Assembly (NCBI GenBank): GCA_963377175.1
Contig: CAUJNA010000491.1
Coordinates: 677,072 to 741,071 of the forward strand
Source of the DNA: Effrenium voratum
Taxonomy: Eukaryota; Sar; Dinophyceae; Suessiales; Symbiodiniaceae
Direction of reading: 5' to 3'
Length of the DNA stretch: 64,000 nucleotides
Shown: in pieces, positions 17,801-31,400 of the stretch
How positions within the stretch are numbered: position 1 is the stretch's first letter
How the letters are laid out: the number at the start of each line of letters is the position of its first letter
Notes under the pieces: generated by a model
What the model was told of the DNA's origin: nothing
Seen by the model: only the letters and a program-made list of their open reading frames with translations
Database searches by the model: none
Translations under genes and position numbers: made by a program

Positions 17801-20334
17801 TTGCTCGCACGCCAACCTGGCCCGAAACTCCCAATTGCGGGTCTGGCAATGGAAAACCAGGGAACATGGGCAAGGTCCGAATATCCCAAGCTCGACCCAT
17901 GATGATTTTCTGGGGCAGCCCTTGCAACCGTGGAACAAACAGGATAAACATTCGCAACGATGCTCGTTGCCAGAAGCAAGGACCGTGACACTGGGTTGAT
18001 TGCTGCCTAGTGGGAGATATGTCTTCACAATGCAATGGTTCTCGCCGTAACAGCGAAAACAAGCCGTACAGGTTGAAATGAAGGATACCTTCTATGCTTA
18101 GTTGTCTGTTCTCTGTCCACTCAGCTCAGGCGATCTGATTCACACATGTGTGGCTAGGTAGGTTCTTGAAATCTCCGAAACGGAACATGAGCCACAATCA
18201 AAACGCGATATTCAAATCGTTGACCCAGTAAGGAAATACAAAGGCGGATATCCGCAGCTGTTTCTGGCTGGGACTGTCCCTTACTAACTGGATCATCAAT
18301 CCCCGGGTTTTGAGCAAGTGGCTCACATGAGCAACCAACACAACCGGTACCATAGGCGTCCTTTTAGGGGAAATAGATGGCCCTGGTAGATGATAAAACC
18401 ACCAGGTATACCAGGGCCATCTGGTTTTTTCTTTTTATCAAAACAACCAAAAAGGACACCTATAACCGGCACCCCTTGAGAAACATTGAGACTCTTCCTC
18501 CGGGAGCCTCGGCTTTCCCGATTACCCCTCACAGCTTCGGCCCGTGAGATCCCTTTCGCAAGGAAAGGTCCATGCTTTTTGACAAAAGGACAGCAGCTTG
18601 CCAACAAGGCCTGTGCACCAACCCGAGTAAAACATGGATGGCTGTTGCCATCCCCCACAAAAAAGCTAAAAAAGTCAACGACTTTGAGTGGGAAAGAAAG
18701 GCTCAGACAAAGGTGACAGGCTGACCGCATCCCAAGGTTCAAGTCCAAAGGCTGGCGAAGAACTTGCCGATTTCTGGCTAGCAGCATGCAAGAAGGGAAC
18801 CCCAGAACCAAAGGAACACGGTGGCAAGGGTTTTAGGAAAAGAAAACATAGGGACCCCTCCTTGGAAAACAAAACTGGAACTTGTATCACCCGTCAACGT
18901 GCAAGAGCATGAACAACGGAAAGTGGGCACCTCAGATCATCAGCTTTCCACATTCCGCACTAGTGTCAAAAATCACAAGTCGAGTGAGCGTTCGAGTTTT
19001 GGTCTTTTTTGATTTAGTTGCAACCTAAAAAGAGCCAAATGTACACAAAAACAGGCAAGCAGAGACATCGGGCGGGTGGCGTCTGAAACCGCCGCACTTG
19101 ATTTCCCAGTGCGCAGCCGGCTGCATCTTGCCCTTTACTTCCCTACCTACGTAAGATTGATCTGCATATTCTACAATACCCCAACACTTGAAAGAAGGGA
19201 TCCCCCCGACTACACTATATACAGGACCTACACAGCGAACTCCCCCTGTCAGATAGATCCTGGCCCTCCCACGGTGCACTTTTCTGAGCCGTAGCAGGTC
19301 TTTGCCCGCGAGGTATCCAGCTGAGCAAGAAACAAATCGGTCAGGCTCATGTCCACCTACCAACGGGGAAAAACTGGATGTGATGCAACAAACATATCTC
19401 CAGGAAGATAAAGTTTGCCCTGGGCAAACGCATAGCCAAAATATGTCCAAGGAAGCTCAGCTCTTTGCTTGGAACTTCTTGCTCAGCGCTTAAAGCACAT
19501 GCGCCAGCGCGAGCGCCAGAAGGAGTATCACTGGCAAGCGCGTCGCTGCGCCGGCCTCAGTTGCCGGCGTTTGCCTTCTGGATGTGTCACGCACACTTCG
19601 GCCCACATTCATCCTATGAAATTATAAACAAATAATCAAATATGGAAAGAATAGTGTGTATGTATATGTGACTTTGAATATGGCAAAGACACTTACAAAG
19701 AAGTCAATGGAACAGAATATCAGGAAATACAAGGACAAGCTGTACTGATGTTACAATGAAATACGGGCTTGCAGTTTTGGAGGGTTCCCTTTCAGGTTCG
19801 ATGTAAAGGAAGCCTGCCCCCCTTAATGTAAAGGTCTATTTCTGACACATACTTGCATGTCCGTCTTTTTCATGCAACCTCTTTGGCACATCCAGATTCA
19901 GTGAATCTTGAACATATTTAAGAACAACACATTCGAGGGAGGGAGGTCCAAGGCAACCAAGGTGAAGGATGTGAGATTTCAAACGAACCTCGCTGACAAT
20001 ATGAAGTCAAATGGGATACTGAACATATTATACCAAACAACACCGAATAAATCAAGTAAATGTGAGGAAGCTTGACGTCTTGTCCATCGCAACGAACTAA
20101 CAAATAACAGGTTTAGATTCCGTCTGACCAAATCGAGTGAACCGACCAGGTGCAAAAACAGAGGGTCACCGGAATCCGCCTTCTCCTTCTGACCTCCAAG
20201 TGGGGAACGCTAAACATGGTCTTACGGGCTCCTTTTTTTCCCCTTAAACTTCACTCTGCATACCTTGCCAAGAAGAAACACCCAAAAGCTGATGTTTAAA
20301 GCCACCAAAAGGGGAGATCTGCAAGCCATTTGGC
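14841..20334. other. Region with no confident gene
   Basis: No long coding frame and no retroelement domain. Small GC-rich islands near 16,085-16,190 and 17,400-17,520 could be exons (for example a minus-strand reading with RTWVQPSGNFEAAG) but lack the diagnostic host-gene motif. One foldback element is annotated separately at 18,343. The outer part of the element A LTR may extend into the first few hundred bases. Confidence 0.5.
18343..18470. repeat. Foldback (MITE-like) element
   Basis: The outer ends are imperfect inverted repeats: ACCGGTACCATAGGCGTCC at the left against GGACACCTATAACCGG at the right. Inside, GATGGCCCTGGTA pairs with TACCAGGGCCATC. The whole would fold into one long hairpin. 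There is no coding capacity. Confidence 0.55.
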
Positions 20335-20452
20335 CATGGGTCAAAATCCAAATCGTACCCCCAGTGAACATCCCAGTCCCAACTAAAATAGGTTCTAAAC
20401 TGGGTGGTGAATTCACCTACCCGAAAATGGGATCCCAAAACGGTTTTGACAT
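20335..20452. repeat. Dispersed repeat family R2, copy 1
   Basis: About 115 bases matching 44,610-44,722 closely. Shared blocks include AATCGTACCCCCAGTGAACA and GGTGGTGAATTCACCTACCC. A shorter, more diverged copy lies at 46,185-46,255. It begins about 27 bases past the donor of the candidate exon at 20,478. Confidence 0.6.
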
Positions 20453-20477
20453 CCGCAGCTCTTTGTCTTCTCGTTGC

Positions 20478-20548
20478 TAGACATTCAAAAACCTCCGTTC
20501 CGTGCCCAGCGTCGGTGATGCTCAACGCCAAGGGCTGGAAGCGAAGAC
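20478..20548 (-). CDS. Candidate host-gene exon (weak)
   Basis: The acceptor-like CCCCGCAG precedes the exon and GTTTTT follows it. One frame reads LRFQPLALSITDAG. The position, downstream of other minus-strand exons, suits the same gene, but the diagnostic motif is absent. The reading frame is not fixed. Confidence 0.3.
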
Positions 20549-22468
20549 CTGCGGGGACGCCTCAGGCGAGGTAGCTGACAAAACCTCTTAGAGTGCAAGA
20601 CGGTTTGGGCAAAATCAATGATTCTGTGTAGCAACCTCTTGGTAGCAACACTCTTTTGTGCCAAGAGTGCAATCATCGTTCTTGCCTCTTGGAGTGCCAA
20701 TCCCTTGTTTCTTCCCTGGCAAAATCAATGAGTCTGGGCTGTTGAAAGAGAAACTATCGCCCCCCACTTTGAGCCGAACCTGCAGCTTATTTTTAGGCAA
20801 CAACACACGCTCTGCCCTGTAGGCACAAACCAAAGTACAGCCCTTCAAGGATAGTTCCCAAACATGGGAAGTGCTAGTCAGTACACAAGGCCTTGGAGGG
20901 GGTGTGGATTTGATCCCTCGGTCAGAAACTACGCTTGAACCACACGTAAAAAAAATGAATCGAGGCAAAACCAACAAGCCCATAAAGGAACGCTGGGGCG
21001 TGGTTGAGCTAACCACTGCGTGGTTGAGACCTGGTCTCCCTTGGTTGCGACCGGCAACGTTCCCAGGGCTATCCAGCACGATCACAAGCACGCCACATCT
21101 GTTTCCTCCAAAACCCCTAGAAAATAATGGTGCAAGCTTTTTGCCCCCCCCCCCGGCAGAAGCAGTCGTCCTACTCTGGATGGACAAACACCTGGTCAGC
21201 AAGGGTTTCTTAGGTGGCGCAGGATTCCGTCCATCCAAAGTATATGCTCTCCAAAAAGTTTAAACGATGTTTCCTTTGGAGTGGCGAGGGGTGCTTCCTC
21301 CAAGCAGTCTGCATTCCTTAGCTAGTCTTTGCAGGAGCACCTTACAAACAGCGCCTCCCCCCTCAACTTGAGGAAAACCTGGGCAACACGGCGTTTCCAT
21401 TCATCCAGTCACCCAACGTGTGCCCAATTTCAGCTCTCAGCTGCTGAACAGGGGGGATCTGCACAAAGCCAGCAAGCATGCCTTTTCCCAGCTTGCATCC
21501 CAAACCACCAATCCAAACCACCAACTAAGGGTGACCATCCCCCTTTGGGGAAAAGCAACACGTTGCCATCCCAGTCCATCTCGCTGAGATCCCGAGGGGC
21601 GCCAGGAGGCGACAAGCTCGGGTCGCCTTTGGTTGACTTCGGCGCTGAAGGCCAGCAGAGCGCCTCGCGGAAGCGGTTGGTTGAACCCTCTGCAGTGGGA
21701 ATCCAGCGGCTCTGTACTACGAGTCGACTGGGTGAAATGCACGGGACTCAGCTTCCATGTCTAAATGGTGCAAGAAACCAAACAATGCCAGAGCGCTACT
21801 CTCAAAGTCTGGTATTTAAGATGCCCATGTCTTTTGAACCTGGTTACGCACTCATGACCTGATGAGGAGACTTCGCCCCGCCTTTGCCCTCAAAGCGCCA
21901 GTCCCCATTCCTCAGCGCGAGGCAACCGGATAGACCGTTGACAAAACGCAAGGAAAGGTGCCGAAACGCTGGAAAGTGGCGTTCAAACCATTGTTTGTCC
22001 AAGCGCGCCATGAGGTATCCCTACAAAAGTGTTCCTGAAATACACAGAGGCCACACAATCAGGATATAGAACCATATTTACCAGGGGATTCAACGGACTC
22101 CTGGAATATTGCAAGTACATTAGCTCATCCAGCCACAAAACCTTGCTAAGTTGCGCTACCTGTTGGTTTTCCCTTGTTCCCCTACTTGCAATATTTTGAC
22201 ATGCCATGGCCGTTTTCCTGTGAGCAGCCAAGAGGAAATACTGTTGTTTTTTCATAATCCTGACGGCAACCGGACATCAAACATGGAACGCGTACATTGG
22301 TACAAAAAAATCACGCTCCCCCCCATTCGCACCCGCGACTTCCACATTTGGGAGATCCTCAACATGGACCCCTCTTGGTTGGCATCTAGAGGGAAGCTCA
22401 AGGAACACCAGCCATTTTAGCCCACGGACCCTGTTTTGAGAAACAAACCAAACGGAACACAAATCATG
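20549..22468. other. Probable intronic sequence with one weak exon candidate
   Basis: Mostly unique-looking DNA with a poly-C run near 21,145. A minus-strand island starting at 21,689 after CACTGCAG reads GFNQPLPRGALLAFSAEV and may be an exon. A short sequence near 21,180-21,240 recurs in inverse orientation near 38,395-38,460 (shared block CCACCTAAGAAAC). Confidence 0.35.
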
Positions 22469-22566
22469 CTCACTTCCTGAGTGGATTGGCCAAACAAAGT
22501 CTGAACTTCTTTTTGACCACAAAAATGGTCTGCCAAAAAAGGCTATAAAGTCCAGGAACTCAGGGT
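22469..22566. repeat. Inverted-repeat element family R1, copy near a splice donor
   Basis: Starts CTCACTTCCTGAGTGGAT and ends GGAACTCAGG, with the last part of the terminal repeat diverged. It lies within 40 bases of the donor of the exon at 22,604. Related copies are at 44,936-45,040 and 45,916-46,015; partial copies are near 29,632-29,690 and 33,437-33,500. Confidence 0.5.
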
Positions 22567-22603
22567 GCTTTTTTGGGGGCCCCGCCCTCAAAAAATCAAA
22601 CAC

Positions 22604-22720
22604 CGAGCTGCCAAGCCTCGAGTTGCTGTATCGCAAGAGTATCTCCGTTTCGGCTTCGGTTCGCCGGTACGAGGGCCGGCCATCTTCGTCAGAGGCGCGG
22701 AGGTAGGCCCCAGCCAAGGC
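22604..22720 (-). CDS. Host-gene exon, GRPSY type
   Basis: Preceded by AACGTAG and followed by donor GTGTTTG. Exactly 39 codons, opening [18 protein letters not shown] and followed by [10 protein letters not shown]. It is the clearest single example of the module: Gly-x-Tyr, then GRPSY, then a Leu/Tyr strand. Confidence 0.6.
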
Positions 22721-25342
22721 CTACGTTGGGCTCTGGGCCACGTGGGTTGGTGTCAAGGGCTATGGAACTTCCAAAGTGGCTGGGTTTGGCAGACAAACCT
22801 CGGTTGCTGTCTGCTCCCCTGCCAAAAGTGCAACCTTTAGCGGTTTAGTGGAAAACCCGATAGTTGGTCAGAAGTTTTTGTCCTAACATCCAAGCAAAAT
22901 GCACCAAAGAAACAAAGTATCTTCCTGAAGGGAGCGCCGAGTGGGACAATTGACGGGGGTGTTGGAGGCGCCGAACCTGTCCCTATCCTTCCTTCTTACT
23001 CCCTTGTAGGCGCTTCTTCTACTGGCTTCAAAGGGAGCCATGACCCACCTGCGGCAGTAGGCATCAGGCCAACTGTGGTGCGTTTCGCCGATCCGCGGTT
23101 GGCAACATCTGTTTGTTGCCCAGGCCCGGCTTGGTCAATTTGAAAGGCTCCAGAGCTCCTCCGTCATGTTCCTTCTGCTTACCTGATCCAAGGTTCCTAT
23201 CCTCCTCGATCCCGCAATTGGGCGCACACATGCCCTTTCAGCATCACTGAGTTTACCTCAACCATAGTGACTTTTTGTAACACCCAAAAAACCATATCCA
23301 GCGAAACCCCCCCTCCCCCAGACCCCAGACCCACCCCAGACCCCCCCCAGACCTCCCCCCCTTCGGGCGGTAACGCGTTTCGTTCCGCGCCGGGAGGTCA
23401 CTTGCCACGTGCAGTGTGAGCGCGCCATCCGCCAGTCGCCACAGCCGAATGGATGAGGAGCCCTCAGTTGGGCACCCTTTGGCTAGGTCAGATTTGAGAG
23501 GTTAGAATAAGGCTACCAACTTGTTTCTGTCTATTTTAGCAAAAAAACACCTCCCCAAAAAAAGAAACGGCAAAAGGGCACCACTGGGGGACCTAGTTGG
23601 GTCTCAGTGAGTAGCCTTTGTTCCGGGTTTTGTTTTTCTCTCGGTTGTGGAGCGGGTGTACTGTCTCTGGCTGTGGTGTCCCCTTTCTTTCTGAGATGGT
23701 ACCCTTTTCTGGCATGTGGCCCTCCTGCTTCCTTTTTCGAAGTTAGTAGGACGGTACCCTTTTTGAGGCTGGTTTGAAGTAAAACCAACCCACTCAAACT
23801 TCCTGTTATGCAAGCAACTGCAAGGGTCAATTTAAAACCAGCGGGGCCTCTTCAAGCTATCGAATTTGGAGCTGTACAGGCTGCGTAACCCTCTGCATGT
23901 TAGAAATAATTATGGCAAGCAACTGTGCTCTTTACCCCCACTAAACATGAACAGTATCTTGGAACGAAAGCCCACATGCCAAGAACAGTGAACGCCCATC
24001 CTGGCAGGGAGGCGGAGCAAGCAAGCGAGCAAGCAAGCGAGCGGACAAACAAACAAAACATAAGCAACAAAAAATAATCAAGCAAACCAAGACATAAGAC
24101 ATGACAGCAATAAGTTTACACACAACACGAAAGAACACAACATAACATTAACACACATACACACACACACACACAAACACCCACAAACACCCAACCAAGC
24201 AATCACATAAACACACAAGCATGAACACAGGAACACACACAACAAAGAACAACACCAACAAGAAACACGCCAGCACGCAACACACTCACACAAGCACGCA
24301 GCACGCAGAATCAGAAAGAAGCTTGTCCACTCCTTCAACCAGCCAAGTGGCTGTTGGCCCCGCCCAGGTCGAGTTGGCACCTGGCAGGAAAAAGAGAATC
24401 GCAAAGGAAGCAGTGGGGGTTCACACAAACCTTTGGGTGGGTATGAAAGCTTGGTGGGTTTGTCTGAGAGTACGGGAACCCCTAGAATGGGTGGTGTGCT
24501 TTGGATTTCCTTTAAAGCAACCTCGAAAGGGTCAGGTCACTGGATTTCCCCTTCAAAGTTGCACTTTACTGGTGGTCTCTAAAGCAATCGCTTGAGAGGT
24601 TCCAAAAAGGGAAATGGCGGGCCCCGGCAATCAAACCGAGTGACCATGGCTGGACTTTGAGCTCGTGCATACATGATTCTAGGGGTTAATTCCCCAAATC
24701 TTTTCAGCCATTGTTCTTTTCAAAAACCAGCCATTTCCCCAGGTTTGCTGGCGGTTTTCTAGAAAGAAGGATCCCTGAAAAGAAAGGGGAAGCTACCCCT
24801 AGAATGATCTGACAAGTGATTGGTTTGCCACACGTTTTGGTCTTCCTCTGAGTCAGGCCTTCCAAGGCCTCTGGCCGCGGGACTGCGTGGCAGGCGCGCC
24901 ACGTGGCAGCCTGGGAACTTCGATGAGGCGCTACATAACTAGATTGACACACACACACACGCACACGAATACACATTACCCACAATATTTGCACACATTG
25001 TTGATGCACGCATTTATCCAGCTATTGTTTGCAAAATCCTTAGTCTTAGTTGCATTATTATCAATCATTCCTTCATTCCTTCATGCGTGAATGCATGCAG
25101 GAACTCATTCATGCTTGCTTCATTAAATTGATGTTTTCAGTTACTCGTTCATCCATTAATTCGTTCATTTACCAATCCCAATTCATTCCATTGCATTCCA
25201 TGCCATTCCCTTCATTCATTCTCATTGCATTCGTTCGCTTCATTCGCTTCATCCATTTCGTTCCTTTCATTCCATTCGTTCCATTCGTTCCGCTCCCGTT
25301 CGTTCCATTCGTTCCGCTCATTTCTTGCAGCCATTGATTCGT

Positions 25343-25429
<87 letters not shown>

Positions 25430-28400
25430 TTCATTCATTCATTCATTCATTCATTCATTCATTCATTCATTCATTCATTCATTCATTCATTAACTTCATG
25501 TCCTGTCCTGTCATGTCATGTCATGTCAGTTCATTTGATTTCATTTCTTTCTTCATTCATTCCACTCATTCCATGCATTCTGTTCATTCCATTCCAATCC
25601 ACTCCATTCATTCCATGGTTTTCTTTCAAACATTGATTCATTCATTCATTCCATTCTATTCCATTCCGTTCCATTCCATTCTATTCAATTCGTTCCCTTT
25701 GTTCCCTTATTCCCTTCATTCCCTTCATTGCCTTCATTTCCTTCATTCCTTCATTCCTTCATTCCTTCATTCCTTCATTCCTTCCTTCCTTCATCCATCC
25801 ATCCATCCATCCATCCATCCATTCATCCATTCATTCATTAATTCATTCAGTCACTCATTCATTCATTAATTCATTCATTGATTCACTCATTCGCAGCCAT
25901 GGTCCAACATGCGTAGATCATAGGGGGTCAGCATAAACACATAAATGCATGCATGCATGGAAAGAATCAAACAATGATTGAATAATTGAATGAAGGAAGG
26001 GAAGGAATGGAATGAATGTACAACATTGACTACCATTGACAGCAACAAGAGCGCATATCACACACACACACACATGCACCTATAGTCCAAGCGGCTTGAA
26101 AAAAGCAAGACTTGGGAACTCGATAGAGGATCCTCGTGGATTCCAATCTTCGAATGGATAACTCATTCTTTTGAGTCCACTGAAACTTCTTATTCAACAG
26201 GACCAACATCGTCCCGGAACCTCCAATTGCACCAACAAGAATCGCTGGGTCTACCAGCTTCTGGCAAGGACGACAAGTCCTGGCACAGGGAACCGAAGCA
26301 AACTGTTTGGCCAATTTCCTTGAGGTTTGGTCATCTTTGATCCGAACAAAGGAGGAACCATTAGGAAAGAACACCGCACATGCATACTGAGATAACCCCA
26401 AGTCAGCTGAGGCTTTGCACTGTCTCTAGAAATGAATAGAACCAAAAAGACGAACCTAAAACTCAAGCACATGCCTGGAAACAACGTGGAGGCCGAAAAC
26501 TTCGGTTCACAAAGTGCCGCCAAAGCGCCGCGTCTTCCAATGTCCAGCAGCCATCCAAGTAGGAGAGCCTGCAGCCACCTGCCGGACGAGGCCTGTAAGG
26601 TGGGACCCGTGAGACTTACTCTTGGGGGTCGTCTCCCTTTTGGCTTGAAGCCACCATTTAGAGGCGGATTTTCAGGATGTCGCTGAAGCAATGAGTGAGA
26701 GATTGGCGGTCTGGCAGGCCGGCTAGGAACGGAACGGAACAGCTTAAAATGAGCCCTTGGTGATGGAACCTGAATCCCCTGACCATACCGTAAGGTGTTG
26801 TGGCGTGTGTTCTGTGTGCGTGTGTGGTTGTTGAGGGTAGCCTTTTTTTTGCTTGCGCTCTCTCCAGCTTTGCTTGCGCTCGGGTTAGTCCAGCGCGGAC
26901 AGTGAATGCATAGCTCCCCAAACTCATTGGCCCTGTGGCCAATTCACATAGGGGAGCCACAAAAGGGGGAGACAACTAGATTCTACACTCACGCTCGCTG
27001 CCATAATCGCTGACTGGAGGCAGGCAAAACAATGTGACACTCATGTATGAACAAGCGAGGGTACCCCTTTAGGGTACCCTAATTGGGTGGGTTTGAAGGG
27101 AAACCCGCCGGAAACCACGGTTTTTATACCCATGTTCTGCAGCTGGACCCAACAAATGCCCAGAGGGCTCGCCGAGCCAACCCCGAGAAGAGTAAGACTA
27201 CAAGGTTTTGCCCGTCCGGCCGCGGGACCCCAAACTCCGAAAAAGCGACACAGCCTGGAAACAGCTCCTAGGGGTGCCAACCATTGCAAAAGGGCCGGAT
27301 TCCCCTCAATGTGATCACCGGCTTCGTTTGGAAGACTATATTCCTCTCGGAAGAAAGGAGCCTGTGCACTTTCATGTTGGGAGGGTCGGTTGTGTAGCAC
27401 TCCTCAAACAGCCAAAGTTGTGTGATGCCAAAGTGGGCTTCCCATCCTCATGACTGCTTTAGAATGGGATTACTTGGTCCGCACGGAAAGTGGCAACCTA
27501 ACGCCCAAATCTTTCAAAACACCTCATGTGTAGCAAATAACCCCCCCCCCCCAACAACTTGAACACTTAAACATGCATTTGACAGAACCGCCTTTTCCTT
27601 TTCTCAGGGGATCATCTCTTTCCAAGCCTTGGCACATAATGTCCACCCACGATTAGTAAACTGCCCTTCAATAAAGCTAAACTGTTTCCAAAATCCAATA
27701 ATAAACTACGCCTAAATAAATCTAAACAACACCCCCCCTCAAAAACAACAACATGCCCAATACTACTTTAGAATTGGCCCAATTCTAAAGTAGTATTCGA
27801 AAACCAAAAAAACAGAATACTAAACACATTCTAAACTTTTTCTGACCCTGAAATTTGTCCCCTTAACTGTATTTAGGGTCATTCAGGGGGGGGCCCTATT
27901 TATGAATCAGAGGTGAACATTAGGTGACAAACTGTGCTCCTTCCAGGCCACCCAACAGCAATCAAAGCTGGAACTACGAGCTTCTTAATTTTTGTGGCCA
28001 TGACCAAAAGCGGAACACGGACTCCCAAAAGGTTTCTCAGGTGGGCTGTGGCCCAGCGAGGCGTTTCGGAGTTCCGGCCTTCCTCGCGGTAGAGGGGCCG
28101 CTTCGAAGCCGCCAGTCGGAAGGTTCCGGCGCACATGGCTTCCTGGGGCCGAAGTTCGGGATCAGCTGCCAGGTTTGGCCCCAGAACTGAAATGAGCGAT
28201 CACCCTTTGGCTTCTTTTTTTGACTGGTTGGCAGCAGGGACATCGGGTCAAAAGGACGGCGCCTTGGCTTTTTTTTTGGGGGGGGGGGAGTAAAATGTGA
28301 ACAAACTACTAGATCTATTTCAGAAACCTGAAATGAAGGAGACCCAGGCAAGGGACCTTCAACAAGGGTGAGCTCGTTTTACTCCCGATCGGCAAGCTCA

Positions 28401-31400
28401 TTTGCATTTCCCAGAAATCATATGCTCATGTCCAGGAAACTGACGACTCTCTTGTTTGCAGCATGGAAGGCAAATTTCCCGCAGCTTGATCCTTTGGTAG
28501 CTCCTGAAATGAATTCTCAAGGACATGTTCTGACCAAGAATGGTTCGAGCAACTAGACTTGCGTGAACCCGGTCCGGATCAACCCCTCTGGCTTAAATTC
28601 ACCTGAGTATCTTCGGCGACGTTGGTGAGTTTCTGGAAAGACCGAATCCCGAAGACTCTGGGGAAAATACCGCTTGACATTCGCAAAGGAACGAAGGATT
28701 TCCTGATGGGTCTTCCGCAATGGACCTTCCTCACGGCGCACCTCTGCAAGAAATCCCTGATGGCTCAGGGAAAACTGGGAAGCAAACACCCTTCCTTTGG
28801 CGCATGCTTGCTGTTTAGCTTCTCAACACGGAAGTGCACAAACACCTCGGAAGCCACCGGAAAACTACAAACCAAGGCTGTCCCCCAAAAAGGCGCGAGC
28901 AAACGAAGAGACCCAAACAAATGAGACAAGGGAACCAACGAACCGAGCGTCGCCATGGATTTGCAGGCGGGAGGGTAAGGGCAAGGCCTTAACCTGCAGA
29001 GCCGCGCTGGTGACGGCCACTGTCCAACAGCGCCTGGGATGTCAGCGAGCGGCTCTGGCGGTTTGCTTCTCGCTTTCTTTTTGAATCAGTTTAGTCTTCG
29101 TTGCTTTGGTGGTTTTCTGTGTTCCCCCGACTTGTTGCTTGTTTCTGGTGATGACTGCTGCTTTGTTTGCATGTTCAATTCTCGTTTTGAAGGGTTGCTG
29201 GGTTTCTCTCCTTTTGCTTTCGATTTTGCTTTTGTCTGTTTGGGTGTCGCCTCCTGATCTCTGTCCGTTTCTCAGTGTGGTGATTGACTGCTGGGGCCGT
29301 GACCAGCTCCAAAGTAGAACTCCGGACTCCATGGGAAAACTCGCCAATAGATATTGGCCTCTCCAACACGTGATGCGCTAAACTCTTGTGGGGAAGCATG
29401 GGGAGCCTTCAGGGGACTTATTTGCTTGCATTGGGCAAATGGTGACCTCATGACACTCTTTGAGCGACCAAAGTCAAGCTGAAAGGTGAAAACCCAGCAA
29501 AGCTCCCTTTAGAGGCACTGAATTGGGATAGGCTTTTTTGGGACCCATACATCTAGATACACATATCAGGGTTTCTGAAAGGATACATCCAAAACTTTCG
29601 TGACGCTTCCAGTGGCCAAAATGCAGCCTTTGCTCACTTCCTGAGTGGATTTGGCCTCCAAAAGTCCCCCAACAAGTCCAGAACCTGGGGCAGCAAACTT
29701 AAGGAATCCTGTCTAACGACCCCTTTCCCGTACGCAAAATTGCCTCAGCAGCTTCTCTGGTGGCAACTTATTGTAACAAACAATGAGCACATTGACACCC
29801 AATTGTAGCTCGCCCATTTGTGTACAATCTCGTAATCTGTGCAAACCGTCTCTATTTCTTGGGTATGCTAACTAATAGCAGCTACTCCATACAACTGGCA
29901 CATCTATCCCGCCACCGGGAAATCTTGGGGCCGTTCATACAGGCATTCCCTTGTACAAAGGGGAATGTGGAAGGGCCCTTCGCCCCCGCTTTCCCAACAT
30001 CATTTAAGGGAAAAGAGCCCGTCACCGTCTAGTCCGGGCCCCCTCAAGACAATATATAATGGGAACATGTTCTCGCGTCTCAATCTCTTGGTCCATTTCC
30101 CAAAAAATGGCTGGTTGCCTTGAAGTTCCTCAACTGCCAGCCAAAAGGGGCTCCACCGCTTGGAGGAAACCGTGTCTCGTGGCCCACGTCCTCCGATCCC
30201 CGGGTCGTCCGGACACCCGTCGAGCCGCGGCAGGCGCGAGGGGTCGCGGGTGTGGGGCTGCGAGCGGCAGGCCGCCAGCACCGGGCCGTCGAGGCCCTGC
30301 GCGATGGTCCAGGCGGCTTGGGCCTCCCGTGGCGGAATCCGACCCCTTTTGGAGTGGTGAAATCGGTGGTCACCCTTTCAGGTGTATTTTGAAGAAAGGG
30401 GGATTTCGCGTCTTTTGATCAGCTCATAAACAAAAATAGTGGATTGTGCGACCCTGTGTTTTGTTCTTGTTTTTCGCGGGGAATTCATGTCCAAGATGGA
30501 TCCGCTGGTGCTACGTGGATGTAACACTTGTTTGTCAGCTTCTCAGTTGCCCCAGAAATCAAATGTGATGTGATCACCTTTTGGGGCAATGACAAAGAAT
30601 GGTCGCCACACAGGGGAACTAAGAGGCCAAAAGGTTGATTCGCTTTGGGCAACTGAGTAATGGTTCACTCTTTGTTTCTGATGTGCCTAGCGAATGCATG
30701 TTCAACCAAGGTGGGTGCCAAATGGTTCCAACTCACTGGCCAAAGGGGTCAGGAATGGTCAAAGTGCCCATCTGTTGGTTGCCTCCTTGAGGCTTGAAGA
30801 CCGTATGCTATCCTTGGGAATCATGAGGGGCTGATTACAAAGGGTTTGCATTTGTTCGCTACAAAGAACATTTAAGCTATAAGTCGATTTCGAGGGGTCC
30901 TCCCCTCTCTCCGCTTGCTGCAACAGCCAGGGAACTTGCAGACTTGTCGCCGGATCTCAAAAAGATGTCCATCAGCAAACCACTGAGACTTTCTGGGGGT
31001 GGTGGGCACTAAGAGAAGGGCAAGGACACATGCAAACTACTTCCCGGCAAATTAGCAGGGAAGCCTTCCTTTGAAGGTCTCCGCCTAGGGAACTTTGACG
31101 CTTTGAAGCAAGCCCTGCAAGAACCATCAAACGAAACCAGACGCGAAGGATGTACAAAGCAAGACCCTGCGCAGTACAGCATGCCCTAGATTCGTAGTGA
31201 TATTGTCCTTGATCCTCAAGGGAACTCACCTATCATTAGTCAGACAGCTCCACCAACAAGGGGCACGGCCCGGTTGGGGGAAGGGGGCAGGCATGCGCTG
31301 GCAGGGAGTTCAACAAGGACCACGTTGGGTTTGGGGGCTTTGGGTTCAGGGTTAGCCGCTGAGTTCAACTTGTTTTTGGGGACGTGTGGCTCCACAACGT

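Noticed and set aside
25212..25869. Ser/His/Phe and Ala/Gln/Pro/Ser repeat ORFs
   Set aside because: Products of the CATT and CAGC tetranucleotide runs, with no domain and no splice context.
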